From contig PWGU01000206.1 in the NCBI GenBank assembly GCA_003554605.1, forward strand, positions 1-34,317: 34,317 nt of DNA, given 5' to 3'. Of this stretch, positions 1 to 7,597 are shown piece after piece. The DNA comes from Halorubrum sp. (lineage in GTDB: Archaea; Halobacteriota; Halobacteria; Halobacteriales; Haloferacaceae). Position 1 is the first letter of the stretch. Each line of letters starts with the position of its first letter. Under the pieces are notes generated by a model. It had not been told where the DNA came from. It did not search any database and saw only the letters and a program-made list of their open reading frames with translations. A program made the position numbers and the translations under genes.

Positions 1-476
1 TCGCGGTCGAGTTCGGCCCCCTCGAAGAGTCGGTCGAGGAAGACGGCGAGCCCCGCGACCTCCGAATGGGGTTGGTTGGTCACGCCGACGTTGAAATCCG
101 CCCGCTCGTACAGCGCCCACGGCACTTTCTCGCCGCCGACGACGACGAGGAGGTCGTCGGCCGGCCGCCGAAACGCCTCACGGATCGACGACTCGACGGT
201 CTGGATCGGCTCGCCGTACATCGTTAGGTGCACGACGGTTCCCTCGAACTTTCGGACGATCGCCTTCTGATCCGCGCGTAACTCGACCTCGAACGGCCCG
301 CCGAAGCGGTCGGTGATGTCACGGATCGTCTCGGCGGGACCGCTTGCGTTCTCGGGGAGGATCACGCGGTCGGCTCCGAGCGCCCGGGCGGTCAACCCGA
401 CGTGTGTCGTCATGCGGTCGTCGCGTCCCGGTCGGTGGCCGTACCGGAGGACGACGACCTCGCTTCCCTCGTGCAT
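1..476 (-). CDS. trm56: tRNA (cytidine(56)-2'-O)-methyltransferase Trm56, 3' end outside window
   Basis: Reading the minus strand from an ATG at 476 gives an open frame running off the left edge, so about 158 residues are visible and the C terminus is missing. It is absent from the ORF track because no stop lies in the window. The start MHEGSEVVVLRYGHRPGRDD followed by an R-M-TTHVGLTARALGA segment is the N-terminal signature I associate with archaeal Trm56, a SPOUT-family enzyme that 2'-O-methylates C56 in the tRNA T-loop using S-adenosylmethionine. A VVVGGEKVP segment further on matches the start of the SPOUT knot. It is transcribed in the same direction as htpX, whose stop lies about 90 nt upstream of this start. 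The family call is from recognition only. Confidence 0.85.
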   Translation of the reverse strand, partial: MHEGSEVVVLRYGHRPGRDDRMTTHVGLTARALGADRVILPENASGPAETIRDITDRFGGPFEVELRADQKAIVRKFEGTVVHLTMYGEPIQTVESSIREAFRRPADDLLVVVGGEKVPWALYERADFNVGVTNQPHSEVAGLAVFLDRLFEGAELDR

Positions 477-564
477 ACCCGCCGTGCGTGAGCGAAGCGG
501 GTGGACCTTTCGGTCCGGCGGGCAGGTGTGGTTCGAGACGTGGAAGCGATCGGGCCGGCCCGAT

Positions 565-1437
565 TCAGGCGGTCGCCATCTCCTTTTCGAGCTCGCGGAG
601 TCGCTCGATGCGCTTCTCGGTGGAGGGGTGCGTCGAGGCGAGCTTGCCGATGAACCCCGAGCGGATCGGGATGATGAAGAAGGCGTTCATCTCGGCCTCC
701 TCACGGAGGTCCTCCTTCGGGACCTTGTCCATCCGGCCGCTGATGCTGACCAGCGCGGAGGCGAGCGCGCCGGGCTTGCCCGTGATGAGCGCCGCGCCGC
801 GGTCCGCGGAGTATTCGCGGTACCGCGAGAGCGCGCGGATCAACAGGAACGAGACGATCCAGACGACGAGCGAGACCGCGATGGCGACCCACACCGGGGG
901 CGCGTTGCGGTCGTTGCCCGCGAAGAGCCAGCCCCAGCGGACGATGAAGAAGGCGATCGTCGAGAGGAACGAGGCGATGGTCATCACCATCACGTCGCGG
1001 TTTTTGATGTGTGCGAGCTCGTGTGCGAGCACGCCCTCGAGCTCCTCGGTGTTGAGCGTGCGGAGGATCCCGGTCGTCACGGCGACGGTCGCGTTCTTCT
1101 GGTTGCGGCCGGTCGCGAAGGCGTTCGGGACCTGCGAGTCGGCGACGGCGACCTTCGGCTTCGGGAGGTCGGCCTGCTGGCTCAGCCGTTCGATCTGTCG
1201 GTGTAGCTCGGGGTACTCGTCGGCGGTGACCTCACGGGCACCCATGCTGCGGAGCGCGAGCTTGTCGCTGAAGAAGTACTGGACGAGCGAGAACCCACCG
1301 AGCATGATCAACACGGTGAGCATTCCCGCATCGAACATCTGGATCAGGATCCCGACGAACACGAGGTAGAGGGCGAACAACAGGAACATCGTGAACGCCA
1401 TGCGCCCACGCAGTCCCCAATCCGTGTTCCATTGCAT
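565..1437 (-). CDS. htpX: HtpX-type membrane zinc metalloprotease (M48)
   Basis: A 290-residue membrane protease of the M48/HtpX family, which degrades damaged membrane proteins. The zinc motif HELAH is at residues 139-143, and the third ligand is expected in REYSAD (E about 209). Hydrophobic segments at about 13-33 and 37-56 precede the catalytic domain, and two more (about 153-172 and 183-203) follow the HEXXH helix, the usual HtpX topology. The C terminus STHPSTEKRIERLRELE is also typical. The start at 1437 gives the normal family length. A weak TATA-like TTTAACC lies about 27 nt upstream, and two stronger duplicated TATA modules lie 60-95 nt upstream, so there may be more than one promoter. 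No frameshift or missing catalytic residue is visible. Confidence 0.95.
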   Translation of the reverse strand: MQWNTDWGLRGRMAFTMFLLFALYLVFVGILIQMFDAGMLTVLIMLGGFSLVQYFFSDKLALRSMGAREVTADEYPELHRQIERLSQQADLPKPKVAVADSQVPNAFATGRNQKNATVAVTTGILRTLNTEELEGVLAHELAHIKNRDVMVMTIASFLSTIAFFIVRWGWLFAGNDRNAPPVWVAIAVSLVVWIVSFLLIRALSRYREYSADRGAALITGKPGALASALVSISGRMDKVPKEDLREEAEMNAFFIIPIRSGFIGKLASTHPSTEKRIERLRELEKEMATA

Positions 1438-1495
1438 ACACCGAAGTAGCCGGTGAGCGGGTTAAAGGCTGCCGGAGACGGTCGAGTCGGCGACG

Positions 1496-1541
1496 TATAT
1501 ATTCGTTCGGCGGGTCGACGATTTATATATTCGTTCGGCGG
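1496..1541 (-). promoter_or_regulatory. Duplicated TATA modules upstream of htpX
   Basis: The 18-nt sequence tatatattcgttcggcgg occurs twice (1496-1513 and 1524-1541), 28 nt apart. Read on the minus strand each copy is GAACGAATATATA, i.e. a BRE-like GAACGAA followed by a TATA box pointing toward htpX (start 1437). The implied 5' leader is about 35-60 nt. The duplication is seen directly; promoter function is inferred. Confidence 0.55.
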
Positions 1542-1566
1542 AGGCCTCGACGCCGGCCTCGTGGGA

Positions 1567-1740
1567 TCAGTACCGGTACTCGTTGAACCAGACGGCGTGT
1601 CCCTCGAGGATCGGCACCCGGCCGTCATCGTCGCCGTCGCCGTTATCGGCGTCGTCGCCGGCACCATCGGGCTCGCCAGGCACGTCGCCGCCGGTGACCA
1701 GTCCGCGCGACGCCGCATCATGATTGTCAACGCCTCTCAT
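1567..1740 (-). CDS. Acidic 57-aa microprotein, function unknown
   Basis: The ORF track shows a 145-aa minus-strand frame, but the part that looks coding begins at the internal ATG at 1740 (MRGVDNHDAASRG...). This 57-residue product has an Asp/Gly-rich middle and an aromatic C-terminal motif (ILEGHAVWFNEYRY). Third codon positions are GC-rich and the composition is acidic, as in genuine haloarchaeal genes. A TTTATAA box on the minus strand (1764-1770) sits 24-30 nt upstream of the ATG, where a leaderless haloarchaeal transcript needs it; that decided the start. I do not recognise the family. It lies upstream of htpX in the same direction, about 130 nt away. No cysteines or membrane segment are present. 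It could still be a fortuitous frame. Confidence 0.55.
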   Translation of the reverse strand: MRGVDNHDAASRGLVTGGDVPGEPDGAGDDADNGDGDDDGRVPILEGHAVWFNEYRY

Positions 1741-1763
1741 GGCAGGGTAGAGGAAACGATTGC

Positions 1764-1770
1764 TTATAAA
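1764..1770 (-). promoter_or_regulatory. TATA box of the 57-aa microprotein gene
   Basis: Minus-strand TTTATAA centred about 27 nt before the ATG at 1740. The spacing fits a leaderless transcript. Confidence 0.5.
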
Positions 1771-1801
1771 TCTTGATGCTCCCCGCTCGTCGGGTGGCTT
1801 C

Positions 1802-1905
1802 GTCGGTCTCGGCCCTCCCCAGCCTCGGGCGGCGACGGCCGCTGTCCTCCCTGATCGAGTCGTCGTCGGCCTCGGTCCTCCCCAGCCTCGGGCGGCGACG
1901 GCCGC
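1802..1905. repeat. Two 41-bp near-identical direct repeats in a gene-poor stretch
   Basis: Positions 1802-1842 and 1865-1905 match over 41 bp with two differences; the shared core includes ccccagcctcgggcggcgac. Copies start 63 bp apart. The surrounding stretch 1741-2096 has no supportable gene beyond the microprotein promoter. On the minus strand both copies would encode VAARGWGGPRP, a type of spurious peptide I have seen from dispersed haloarchaeal intergenic repeats, so this may be a repeat family rather than coding sequence. A further TATA-like element lies at 2016-2030. Confidence 0.8.
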
Positions 1906-2015
1906 GGGCCCGGGCCGCGGCCGTCCCCACCCTCCCTCGCGCGTGCTCCTCACGCCCTTCGGGCGCTCGGAGGCGCGCGCCGACCGCGTTCGTTTGGCTA
2001 TCATCCCCTTCCGCG

Positions 2016-2030
2016 ATTTATATATCGTTC
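2016..2030 (-). promoter_or_regulatory. Orphan TATA module resembling the htpX-upstream copies
   Basis: The sequence atttatatatcgttc closely resembles the modules at 1496 and 1524. On the minus strand it reads GAACGATATATAAAT. No supportable start codon lies at the right distance, so it would drive either a long leader for the 57-aa gene or a non-coding transcript across the 41-bp repeats. Confidence 0.35.
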
Positions 2031-2096
2031 CCCGCAGGCTGCGAGGCTCCCCCTCGAATCATCTCCCCTCCGGCCCATCCGGGGGTCGCTCCCGGC

Positions 2097-2876
2097 TCAC
2101 CCGATCACCCGATCGATCTCGCCGAGGTGCTTAAGGACGTGATCGGGCTGAATCTCGCTTGTTTCCAGGGTCGCATCGTCGGTGATCCCCGACCGAACGA
2201 GCACCGTGGTCATGCCCGCACGCTCGCCGAACGCGATGTCGGTGTCGAGCCGGTCGCCGACGACGAGACAGGCCTCGGGCGGGCACGCGAGTCGTTCGCG
2301 GACGAACTCGATCGCCGGTTCGGAGGGCTTTCCGAGGACGATATCGGGGTCGCGTTCGGCGACGGCCGCCACAGCCCGGATCATCGCTCCGGAGCCGGGG
2401 ACGTCGCCCTCGGGTGCGGGAATGATGAGGTCCCGGTCGGTGCCGATGAAGGGGATCCCCCGGTCGAGCGCCCACCGCGCCGTTCGAAGGTCCTCGTAGC
2501 CGAACCCGCGGTCGATGGAGACGACGAGCGCGTCGGCGTCGTCGTGGGCGTCGGTGATCGAGAGGTCGGCCGCCACGAGCTGATCCACCAGTCCCTCCTC
2601 GCCGATCACGAACAGGTCGGCGGCGGCGTGGTGCTCGGTGAGGTACTTCGTCGTGAGCGTCCCCGCGGTGAACACGCGGTCGGCGTCGACGTCGTACCCG
2701 GCGCGACCGAGCCGCTGTACGTACGCCGACGCCGGCTTCGTCGGGTTGTTCGAGACGAAAAGCGGGTCGATTCCCGCCCGTCGTAGCCGATCGAATCCCT
2801 CGGGTGCACCCGGGATCGGTTCGTCCCCGCGGACGACCGTGCCGTCCACGTCGAGGACCGCGCCACGGAATTCCAT
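2097..2876 (-). CDS. HAD-superfamily phosphatase, NagD/phosphoglycolate-phosphatase-like
   Basis: A 259-residue HAD hydrolase. The track start at 2936 adds about 20 unlikely residues; the ATG at 2876 begins MEFRGAVLDVDGT, placing HAD motif I (DxD, residues 9-11) at the normal N-terminal position, with a purine-rich AAAGGGAC just upstream. Motif II-like FVSNNPTKP and motif III/IV LVVGDRLDTDIAFG follow, and the long cap between them is the C2 cap of the NagD/p-nitrophenylphosphatase branch. Members of this branch dephosphorylate small phosphometabolites; the substrate cannot be read from sequence. The gene follows rnhB on the same strand with a 78-nt gap, so co-transcription is possible. Confidence 0.88.
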   Translation of the reverse strand: MEFRGAVLDVDGTVVRGDEPIPGAPEGFDRLRRAGIDPLFVSNNPTKPASAYVQRLGRAGYDVDADRVFTAGTLTTKYLTEHHAAADLFVIGEEGLVDQLVAADLSITDAHDDADALVVSIDRGFGYEDLRTARWALDRGIPFIGTDRDLIIPAPEGDVPGSGAMIRAVAAVAERDPDIVLGKPSEPAIEFVRERLACPPEACLVVGDRLDTDIAFGERAGMTTVLVRSGITDDATLETSEIQPDHVLKHLGEIDRVIG

Positions 2877-2954
2877 GTCCCTTTTGAGTGCGGATCCGAC
2901 CTGAGGGTTCCGGCTTCGGCGGTCGGTGGGTCCCACCGCCCGAGACGGCTCGAT

Positions 2955-3713
2955 TTAAAAGTCGCCGAGCCCGGCTTGTTCGCTCGCCGCGAGCACGTCC
3001 GCACAGGTCGACCACGACCGCCGGGCACAGTCGGGCACGTCGCCGTGGTCTTCCACGTACGCCTCCAGAAACCGGCGCGTCGTGGGATCGCTCGGATAGC
3101 CGCTTCCGACCCCGTCGTAGGACGGGTACGTCGCGTCGATGGCGGCCATCCGGGCGTCCCGGGCGACCTTCGCGACGATGCTGGCGGCGGCGACCACGGG
3201 ATCGTCGGCGTCCGCGCCGTGTCGGGCCGTCACGTTGACCGCCGCCTTCGGCCCCCCGACCACGTCGCGGTCGCCATCGGCTTCCAACATCGACACGAAC
3301 CGCCGGAGCGTCTCCGTGGCGTCAGCTGTCCCCACGACATCCCCCTCGTCGGCATCGACCACGTGGTCGTGTAGCCGCCGGGCGAACCGAGCCTCGCTCG
3401 TGTCGCCCGCGTCGGCGACGACGCGGTCACCGGGGTCCGCGACCGCCCGCACGGCGGCCGCCTGCGCGAGGACGGTGAGCGTGTTCATGTCGGTCTCCGG
3501 CGAGTCGATGGCGCTCGGTTCGACGGATGCGACGGCGACCCGGACGCTCGACCGATCGCGAAGCGCGGCGTCGATCGCCTCGCGTCTCGCGGGCGCGACG
3601 CGTTTCGAATCGTCCACGTCGTTCGGAAGCCCCTCCGGGTCCGCGCGAACGGCGGCAGCGATCATCGGCCCGAGCACCGGCCCCTTTCCGGCCTCGTCGA
3701 CTCCGATATACAC
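2955..3713 (-). CDS. rnhB: Ribonuclease HII
   Basis: A 252-residue RNase HII that nicks RNA/DNA hybrids and removes misincorporated ribonucleotides. It starts with a GTG giving MYIGVDEAGKGPVLGP; the DEAGKG motif supplies the first two acidic metal ligands. VVADAGDTSEARF around residue 100 and AAASIVAKVARDARM in the second half carry the other expected type 2 features. The GYPSDPTTRRFLEAY segment is the usual C-terminal signature. A minus-strand TATATA element at 3736-3743 lies about 25-30 nt before the GTG, supporting this start as leaderless. The HAD phosphatase gene lies downstream. Confidence 0.95.
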   Translation of the reverse strand: MYIGVDEAGKGPVLGPMIAAAVRADPEGLPNDVDDSKRVAPARREAIDAALRDRSSVRVAVASVEPSAIDSPETDMNTLTVLAQAAAVRAVADPGDRVVADAGDTSEARFARRLHDHVVDADEGDVVGTADATETLRRFVSMLEADGDRDVVGGPKAAVNVTARHGADADDPVVAAASIVAKVARDARMAAIDATYPSYDGVGSGYPSDPTTRRFLEAYVEDHGDVPDCARRSWSTCADVLAASEQAGLGDF

Positions 3714-3735
3714 GTCTCCCGGGTGGGTGCCGTCG

Positions 3736-3743
3736 GATATATA
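3736..3743 (-). promoter_or_regulatory. TATA box of rnhB
   Basis: Minus-strand GTATATATCC preceded by GAAC, 23-30 nt upstream of the GTG at 3713. It supports the GTG start. The GAACGTATATA form resembles the modules near 1.5 and 2.0 kb. Confidence 0.55.
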
Positions 3744-3857
3744 CGTTCAGGTGGTCGGTCGGCATCCGTCGGTATCGGATCCCCCCGTGCCCGTCCGAGG
3801 CTCCGTCGATCACCGCTGCCCGCCCGCGGACGCCGGACGCAACGCCCTTCAGTTCGG

Positions 3858-3871
3858 CCGGCGAACGCCGG
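3858..3871. promoter_or_regulatory. Perfect palindrome abutting the rtcB start codon
   Basis: ccggcgaacgccgg has 6-bp arms around AA and ends 3 nt before the rtcB ATG. In RNA it could form CCGGC-GAAC-GCCGG. No clear TATA box or separate Shine-Dalgarno sequence is visible here. Function is unknown. Confidence 0.4.
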
Positions 3872-3874
3872 GGT

Positions 3875-5383
3875 ATGACCACACGCGAGTTCGGCGGGAT
3901 CCGACTGGAGCGGGTACGCGAGCACGTCTGGGAGATCCCCCGCGAGGGGGGGATGAACGTGCCCGCACGCGTGCTTGCCAGCGAGGCGCTTTTGGAGGCG
4001 ATCGCGGACGACAAGACGCTCCAACAGCTCAAAAACGCGACCCACCTCCCCGGTATCGTCGAGCCGGCCATCTGTATGCCGGACGGCCACCAGGGCTACG
4101 GCTTCCCGGTCGGCGGGGTCGGGGCGATAGACGCCGAGGTCGGCTGTCTCTCGCCCGGCGCGATCGGTTACGACATCAACTGCGGCGTCCGCATGGTCCG
4201 GACGAACCTGACCTACGACGACGTCCGGGGACGCGAGGACGAGCTGGTCGAGGCGCTCTTCGAGGCGGTTCCCTCCGGGCTCGGCGGCGGTGGCGTGATA
4301 ACGGGCACGGCGGACGCGATGGAGGGCGCGCTCGAACGCGGCGTCGAGTGGGCCGTGGAGGCCGGCTACGGGATCGAATCCGACTGCACCAACTGCGAGG
4401 ACGGCGGCCGCCGCCCGGACGCCCGCCCCGAGTTCGTCTCCCAAAAGGCGAAAGACCGCGGGCGCAACCAGATGGGGTCGCTCGGATCGGGCAATCACTT
4501 CCTGGAGGTCCAGCGCGTCACCGACGTCTTCCGCCCCGACGTCGCCGAGACGTACGGGCTCGCCGCGGACGGGATCGTCGTCCTGATCCACTGTGGCAGC
4601 CGGGGGCTCGGACATCAGACCTGTAACGACTACCTGCGGCGGATCGAGCAGGCCCACGGCGACCTGCTCGCGGAGCTTCCGGACAAGGAACTCGCGGCTG
4701 CGCCCGCGGGCTCGGCACTCGCCGAGGAGTACTACGGCGCGATGGGCGCGTGTATCAACTTCGCGTGGGTGAACCGACAGCTGATAACCCATCGCACCCG
4801 CGAGGTCTTCGGCGAGGTCTTCGACGCCGACCCGATCGACGACCTCGAGATGACGCTGCTCTATGACGTCGCCCACAACATCGGCAAAAAGGAGACCCAC
4901 GAGGTCGGCGTCGGTCCCGACGGGCTCCCCGCCGTCGGCAACGCGGCCGTCGACCGGGCCGACCGTGAACTCTACGTCCACCGGAAGGGAGCGACGCGGG
5001 CGTTCCCGGCGGGCCACGAGGACGTCCCCGCCGCCTATCGCGAGGTCGGCCAGCCCGTCATCATTCCGGGCAGCATGGGGGCGGGCTCGTACGTGCTGCG
5101 CGGCGGCGCGGCGTCGATGGACGTCTCGTTCGGGTCGACCGCCCACGGTGCCGGCCGGCTGATGAGCCGGACGCAGGCGAAACGGGAGTTCCAGGGCGGG
5201 GAGGTCCGCAGGAACCTCAGGGACGGACAGGCGATATACGTCAAAGCGCAGTCCGGTGCGACTATCGCCGAGGAGGCACCCGGCGTCTACAAGGACGTCG
5301 ACGAGGTCGTCCGCGTCAGCGACGACCTCGGTATCGGCGACAAGGTCGTCCGGACGTTCCCGGTCTGTAACATCAAGGGCTGA
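3875..5383 (+). CDS. rtcB: RtcB RNA-splicing ligase
   Basis: A 502-residue RtcB, the GTP- and Mn-dependent ligase that joins tRNA exon halves bearing 2',3'-cyclic phosphate and 5'-OH ends. The start is the ATG at 3875 (MTTREFGGIRLE); the longer track ORF crosses into rnhB. Seen motifs: PDGHQGYGFPVGG (about 69-81), metal Cys in DINCGVR (C103), GSGNHF (H208), IHCGSRG (H239), DVAHNIGKKE (331-340), and AHGAGRLMSR with the expected guanylylated His at 424. No intein is present: the catalytic blocks are contiguous. Archease, the RtcB cofactor, lies about 4.3 kb downstream on the opposite strand, so the pair is near but not co-transcribed. Confidence 0.97.
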   Translation: MTTREFGGIRLERVREHVWEIPREGGMNVPARVLASEALLEAIADDKTLQQLKNATHLPGIVEPAICMPDGHQGYGFPVGGVGAIDAEVGCLSPGAIGYDINCGVRMVRTNLTYDDVRGREDELVEALFEAVPSGLGGGGVITGTADAMEGALERGVEWAVEAGYGIESDCTNCEDGGRRPDARPEFVSQKAKDRGRNQMGSLGSGNHFLEVQRVTDVFRPDVAETYGLAADGIVVLIHCGSRGLGHQTCNDYLRRIEQAHGDLLAELPDKELAAAPAGSALAEEYYGAMGACINFAWVNRQLITHRTREVFGEVFDADPIDDLEMTLLYDVAHNIGKKETHEVGVGPDGLPAVGNAAVDRADRELYVHRKGATRAFPAGHEDVPAAYREVGQPVIIPGSMGAGSYVLRGGAASMDVSFGSTAHGAGRLMSRTQAKREFQGGEVRRNLRDGQAIYVKAQSGATIAEEAPGVYKDVDEVVRVSDDLGIGDKVVRTFPVCNIKG

Positions 5384-5402
5384 GCGGCCGGTCGGCCGGG
5401 TG

Positions 5403-5413
5403 ATATTTTATAT
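5403..5413 (+). promoter_or_regulatory. TATA box of the Tat-secreted protein gene
   Basis: ATATTTTATAT lies 28-38 nt before the ATG at 5441, just after the rtcB stop. It makes the downstream gene an independent transcription unit with a very short leader. Confidence 0.55.
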
Positions 5414-5440
5414 CCGATTCCGCAGCCACTCCTGCCCGTC

Positions 5441-6172
5441 ATGTCCCGCACGACCGCCAGTTCGCCGGATACGACGGTCCCGACAGCCATCGAAACGCCC
5501 TCACGTCGCAGCGTTCTCGTCACGGGTGCGACCCTTCTCGGTCTCGGGGCCGCAGGGGTGGCGACGCTTGCCACCGCACCGAACCCCGCGGTCGCCGTCG
5601 AGGGCGACCCGGCGGCGTTCGAGGTCGGGGAGGAACCGACGGTCACGAGCAACGAGGGACGGATCTCCTCGGTGTACCTCTCCCCCGAGATCGCCGTCAC
5701 GTGGACGGACTTCGGCGACGGCGTGGAGGCGATCGAGGTGACACTCGCCGCCGGCAGCGACGAGGGTGTCGACGTCATTTATGAGGAGACCATCCATGCG
5801 GAACGGCTGGACGCGACGCCCGACGACCTCGATTCGGTCTCCCCGCTGGAGGACGCCTTCGGGGCTCCCGACGATCCGGCCACCCCTGAGCTCTCCGCGG
5901 CGTTCGACGCGGTCGACGGCGGCCTCGTCGTCGCCCTCGAACGCGCGGATATCACCGAACGGGGGGAGGCGGTCACGAGCGAGGCGCTGAGCGACACCGA
6001 CCTCGCGAGCGGGGAGTCGTCGTCAACCGAGATCGACATCGTGCTTCGCGTGACCGTCCGGGGCGGCGAGGACGAAGCGAGCATCGTGGAAAACTCGACG
6101 GTCGAGGTCAGTGTGACCAATCCCGCGGGCGACGTCGCCGCCGGCGGGACGGTGGCGGTGGATGCGTCCTGA
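5441..6172 (+). CDS. Tat-exported haloarchaeal protein, function unknown
   Basis: A 243-residue protein with a twin-arginine signal: SRRSVLV at about residues 21-27, then a hydrophobic h-region (TGATLLGLGAAGVATLAT) and an Ala-rich end suggesting cleavage near AVAVEG. The mature part is very acidic and looks beta-rich, ending in a domain that alternates short hydrophobic strands with Thr/Ser/Val (STVEVSVTNPAGDV). No cysteine lipobox is evident, so release to the cell surface or medium is more likely than lipid anchoring. I do not recognise the family. A good TATA box precedes it. The next gene is convergent. Confidence 0.85.
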   Translation: MSRTTASSPDTTVPTAIETPSRRSVLVTGATLLGLGAAGVATLATAPNPAVAVEGDPAAFEVGEEPTVTSNEGRISSVYLSPEIAVTWTDFGDGVEAIEVTLAAGSDEGVDVIYEETIHAERLDATPDDLDSVSPLEDAFGAPDDPATPELSAAFDAVDGGLVVALERADITERGEAVTSEALSDTDLASGESSSTEIDIVLRVTVRGGEDEASIVENSTVEVSVTNPAGDVAAGGTVAVDAS

Positions 6173-6246
6173 TGGTGGACGCCTCCTAACCCGAGGCGCG
6201 CCCCGGCCACTCACTCGCGCTCAGGGGATCTCTCGCCCTTTACCAC

Positions 6247-6567
6247 TCACTCGCTACCCAACCCGCTTCGAGCCTCCCGACCGAGGTGTTCCTCGACGGC
6301 AGCGACCTTGTCCGCGGCGGTCGTCTCGGCGGTCCGTTTGTCGTCGACTTTGAGATATGTCGAGACGCGATCGCCGTCGACCGCCTTGTGTGCGGCACCC
6401 ACCGCCGCGAGAAGGGTATCGATGTCGTCGGCCTCGATCACGGTTCCCATCGGGTTCGTCTCGTAGTCGACCTCGAAGTCGTCGAGGGCCGCCACCGCCT
6501 TGGCGACCTCGCCGGACATACTCCCCTCGATAACCGGTGCAACGCTCAACAGGGCCACGACGGTCAT
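6247..6567 (-). CDS. MTH1187-family (DUF77) thiamine-binding protein
   Basis: A 106-residue protein of the MTH1187/YqgV family. Members are ferredoxin-fold oligomers reported to bind thiamine. Signature segments are VALLSVAPV at the N terminus, the central YETNPMGTVIEAD, and VSTYLKVDDKR in the last strand. Length is normal for the family. A minus-strand TTTTACG element 24-32 nt upstream (about 6591-6599) fits a leaderless promoter. It follows the alpha/beta hydrolase gene on the same strand with about 90 nt between them. A thiamine-salvage role would be inference only. Confidence 0.88.
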   Translation of the reverse strand: MTVVALLSVAPVIEGSMSGEVAKAVAALDDFEVDYETNPMGTVIEADDIDTLLAAVGAAHKAVDGDRVSTYLKVDDKRTAETTAADKVAAVEEHLGREARSGLGSE

Positions 6568-6658
6568 GTCGAGACCGAGAACCCGCGGGCGTAAAACCGT
6601 TGTCGGCGCGGCTACGTGACGGCTATGTCGCCGACGGCCACGGTCGACGTGACGCGGT

Positions 6659-7597
6659 TCACTCGCGATCGAAGACGTCCCGCAGGAACGAGAGCTGGTG
6701 GCCGATCGCCGGCTCGAAATCCGACCCGAACGCCGAAAAGTGGTCCATCGGCATCGAGACGAACGTCCCGCGGTCGAGTTGTTCGGCCGCCTCGGCGACC
6801 CGCTCGGCCGGTACGACCGGGTCGTCGGTCCCGGCGAGAAGCAGCGTCGGGACCGTCACCTCCTCGATCCGCTCGATCGGCCGGTGTCCGAGGAGGCCGA
6901 CAACCGACCTCGCGGGGGTCTCGTTCCGCCAGCGAGACTTCCGATCGACGAGGTCGAGATACCCGCGCTGTGTCCCGGGCTCCGTGAGGAGCGCGAACTC
7001 CTCGCTTCCGCCGACCACGGGGACCGATCGGCCGCGGCCGATCCGTCGCCCGAGTCGGTCACGGATCCCGATGAGAGCTCCACCGACCACGTACCGGCCT
7101 CCCCGCGAGCGGCACAATCGTCGGCCGTCGAGCAACGGTGCGACCCCGATGGCGGCGTCGACATCGTGTCGCTCGGCGGCGAGCGAAAGGGCGGTTCCGC
7201 CCGACAGCGACGTCCCCCAGAGTATCCGCCGGGACCCCAGCGCGTCGACGCGGGAGAGGCGATCCAGTGCGGCCGCCGCATCGGCACGCTGGCGCGTCGG
7301 GGAGACGGCTTGGTCGTCGCCGTCGGACGCCCCGAAGCCACGGTGGTCGAAACAGAACGCGGCGTAGCCGGCGTCGGCAAACCGTTCGGCGGCGGCCGGG
7401 TAGCCGAAGCTCCGCTCGGCGGCGAGCCCCGGTGCCATCACGATCGCGGGCGGATCGTCGGTTCCGGGCGGGAGATACAGCGTCCCGCGCGCCGTCTCGC
7501 CGTCGACGTCGTACGCGAGCGATCGGGTGGCGAACCGTTCACGCGGCGGCCGCTCCACCCGCCGTTGCGCGCGGTTCACCGGGTTCCGTCGGGTCAC
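6659..7597 (-). CDS. Alpha/beta hydrolase (X-Pro dipeptidyl-peptidase/esterase-like)
   Basis: About 312 residues. The track start at 7714 overlaps the preceding gene; the likely start is the GTG at 7597, which overlaps the upstream TGA as GTGA, a translational-coupling arrangement. After an Arg-rich leader the fold begins with RGTLYLPPG and VMAPGLAAERSFGYP (oxyanion region), then FDHRGFGASDG. The nucleophile elbow is WGTSLSGG. The acid is likely in LLLAGTDDPVVP and the His in MPMDHFSAFGS, completing a Ser-Asp-His triad. The substrate is unknown. The gene is co-oriented and overlapping with the 122-aa gene before it, so the two are probably one operon. Confidence 0.85.
   Translation of the reverse strand: MTRRNPVNRAQRRVERPPRERFATRSLAYDVDGETARGTLYLPPGTDDPPAIVMAPGLAAERSFGYPAAAERFADAGYAAFCFDHRGFGASDGDDQAVSPTRQRADAAAALDRLSRVDALGSRRILWGTSLSGGTALSLAAERHDVDAAIGVAPLLDGRRLCRSRGGRYVVGGALIGIRDRLGRRIGRGRSVPVVGGSEEFALLTEPGTQRGYLDLVDRKSRWRNETPARSVVGLLGHRPIERIEEVTVPTLLLAGTDDPVVPAERVAEAAEQLDRGTFVSMPMDHFSAFGSDFEPAIGHQLSFLRDVFDRE

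Noticed and set aside
1453-1776. Plus-strand 107-aa ORF with a hydrophobic middle
   Set aside because: It is the complement of the Asp/Gly-rich microprotein frame; the hydrophobic run comes from GAC/GGC repeats read as GTC/GCC. The minus-strand frame has the better composition and a placed TATA box.
1567-2004. Full 145-aa minus-strand ORF
   Set aside because: Its first half translates the 41-bp repeats into Arg/Pro/Gly-rich sequence unlike haloarchaeal proteins; only the part from the ATG at 1740 looks coding.
3662-5146. 494-aa ORF antisense to rtcB
   Set aside because: Shadow frame of a confirmed conserved gene in GC-rich DNA, with no family resemblance.
3875-5383. Intein in RtcB
   Set aside because: Some archaeal RtcB genes carry inteins, but here the catalytic blocks are contiguous and the length is normal for an uninterrupted protein.
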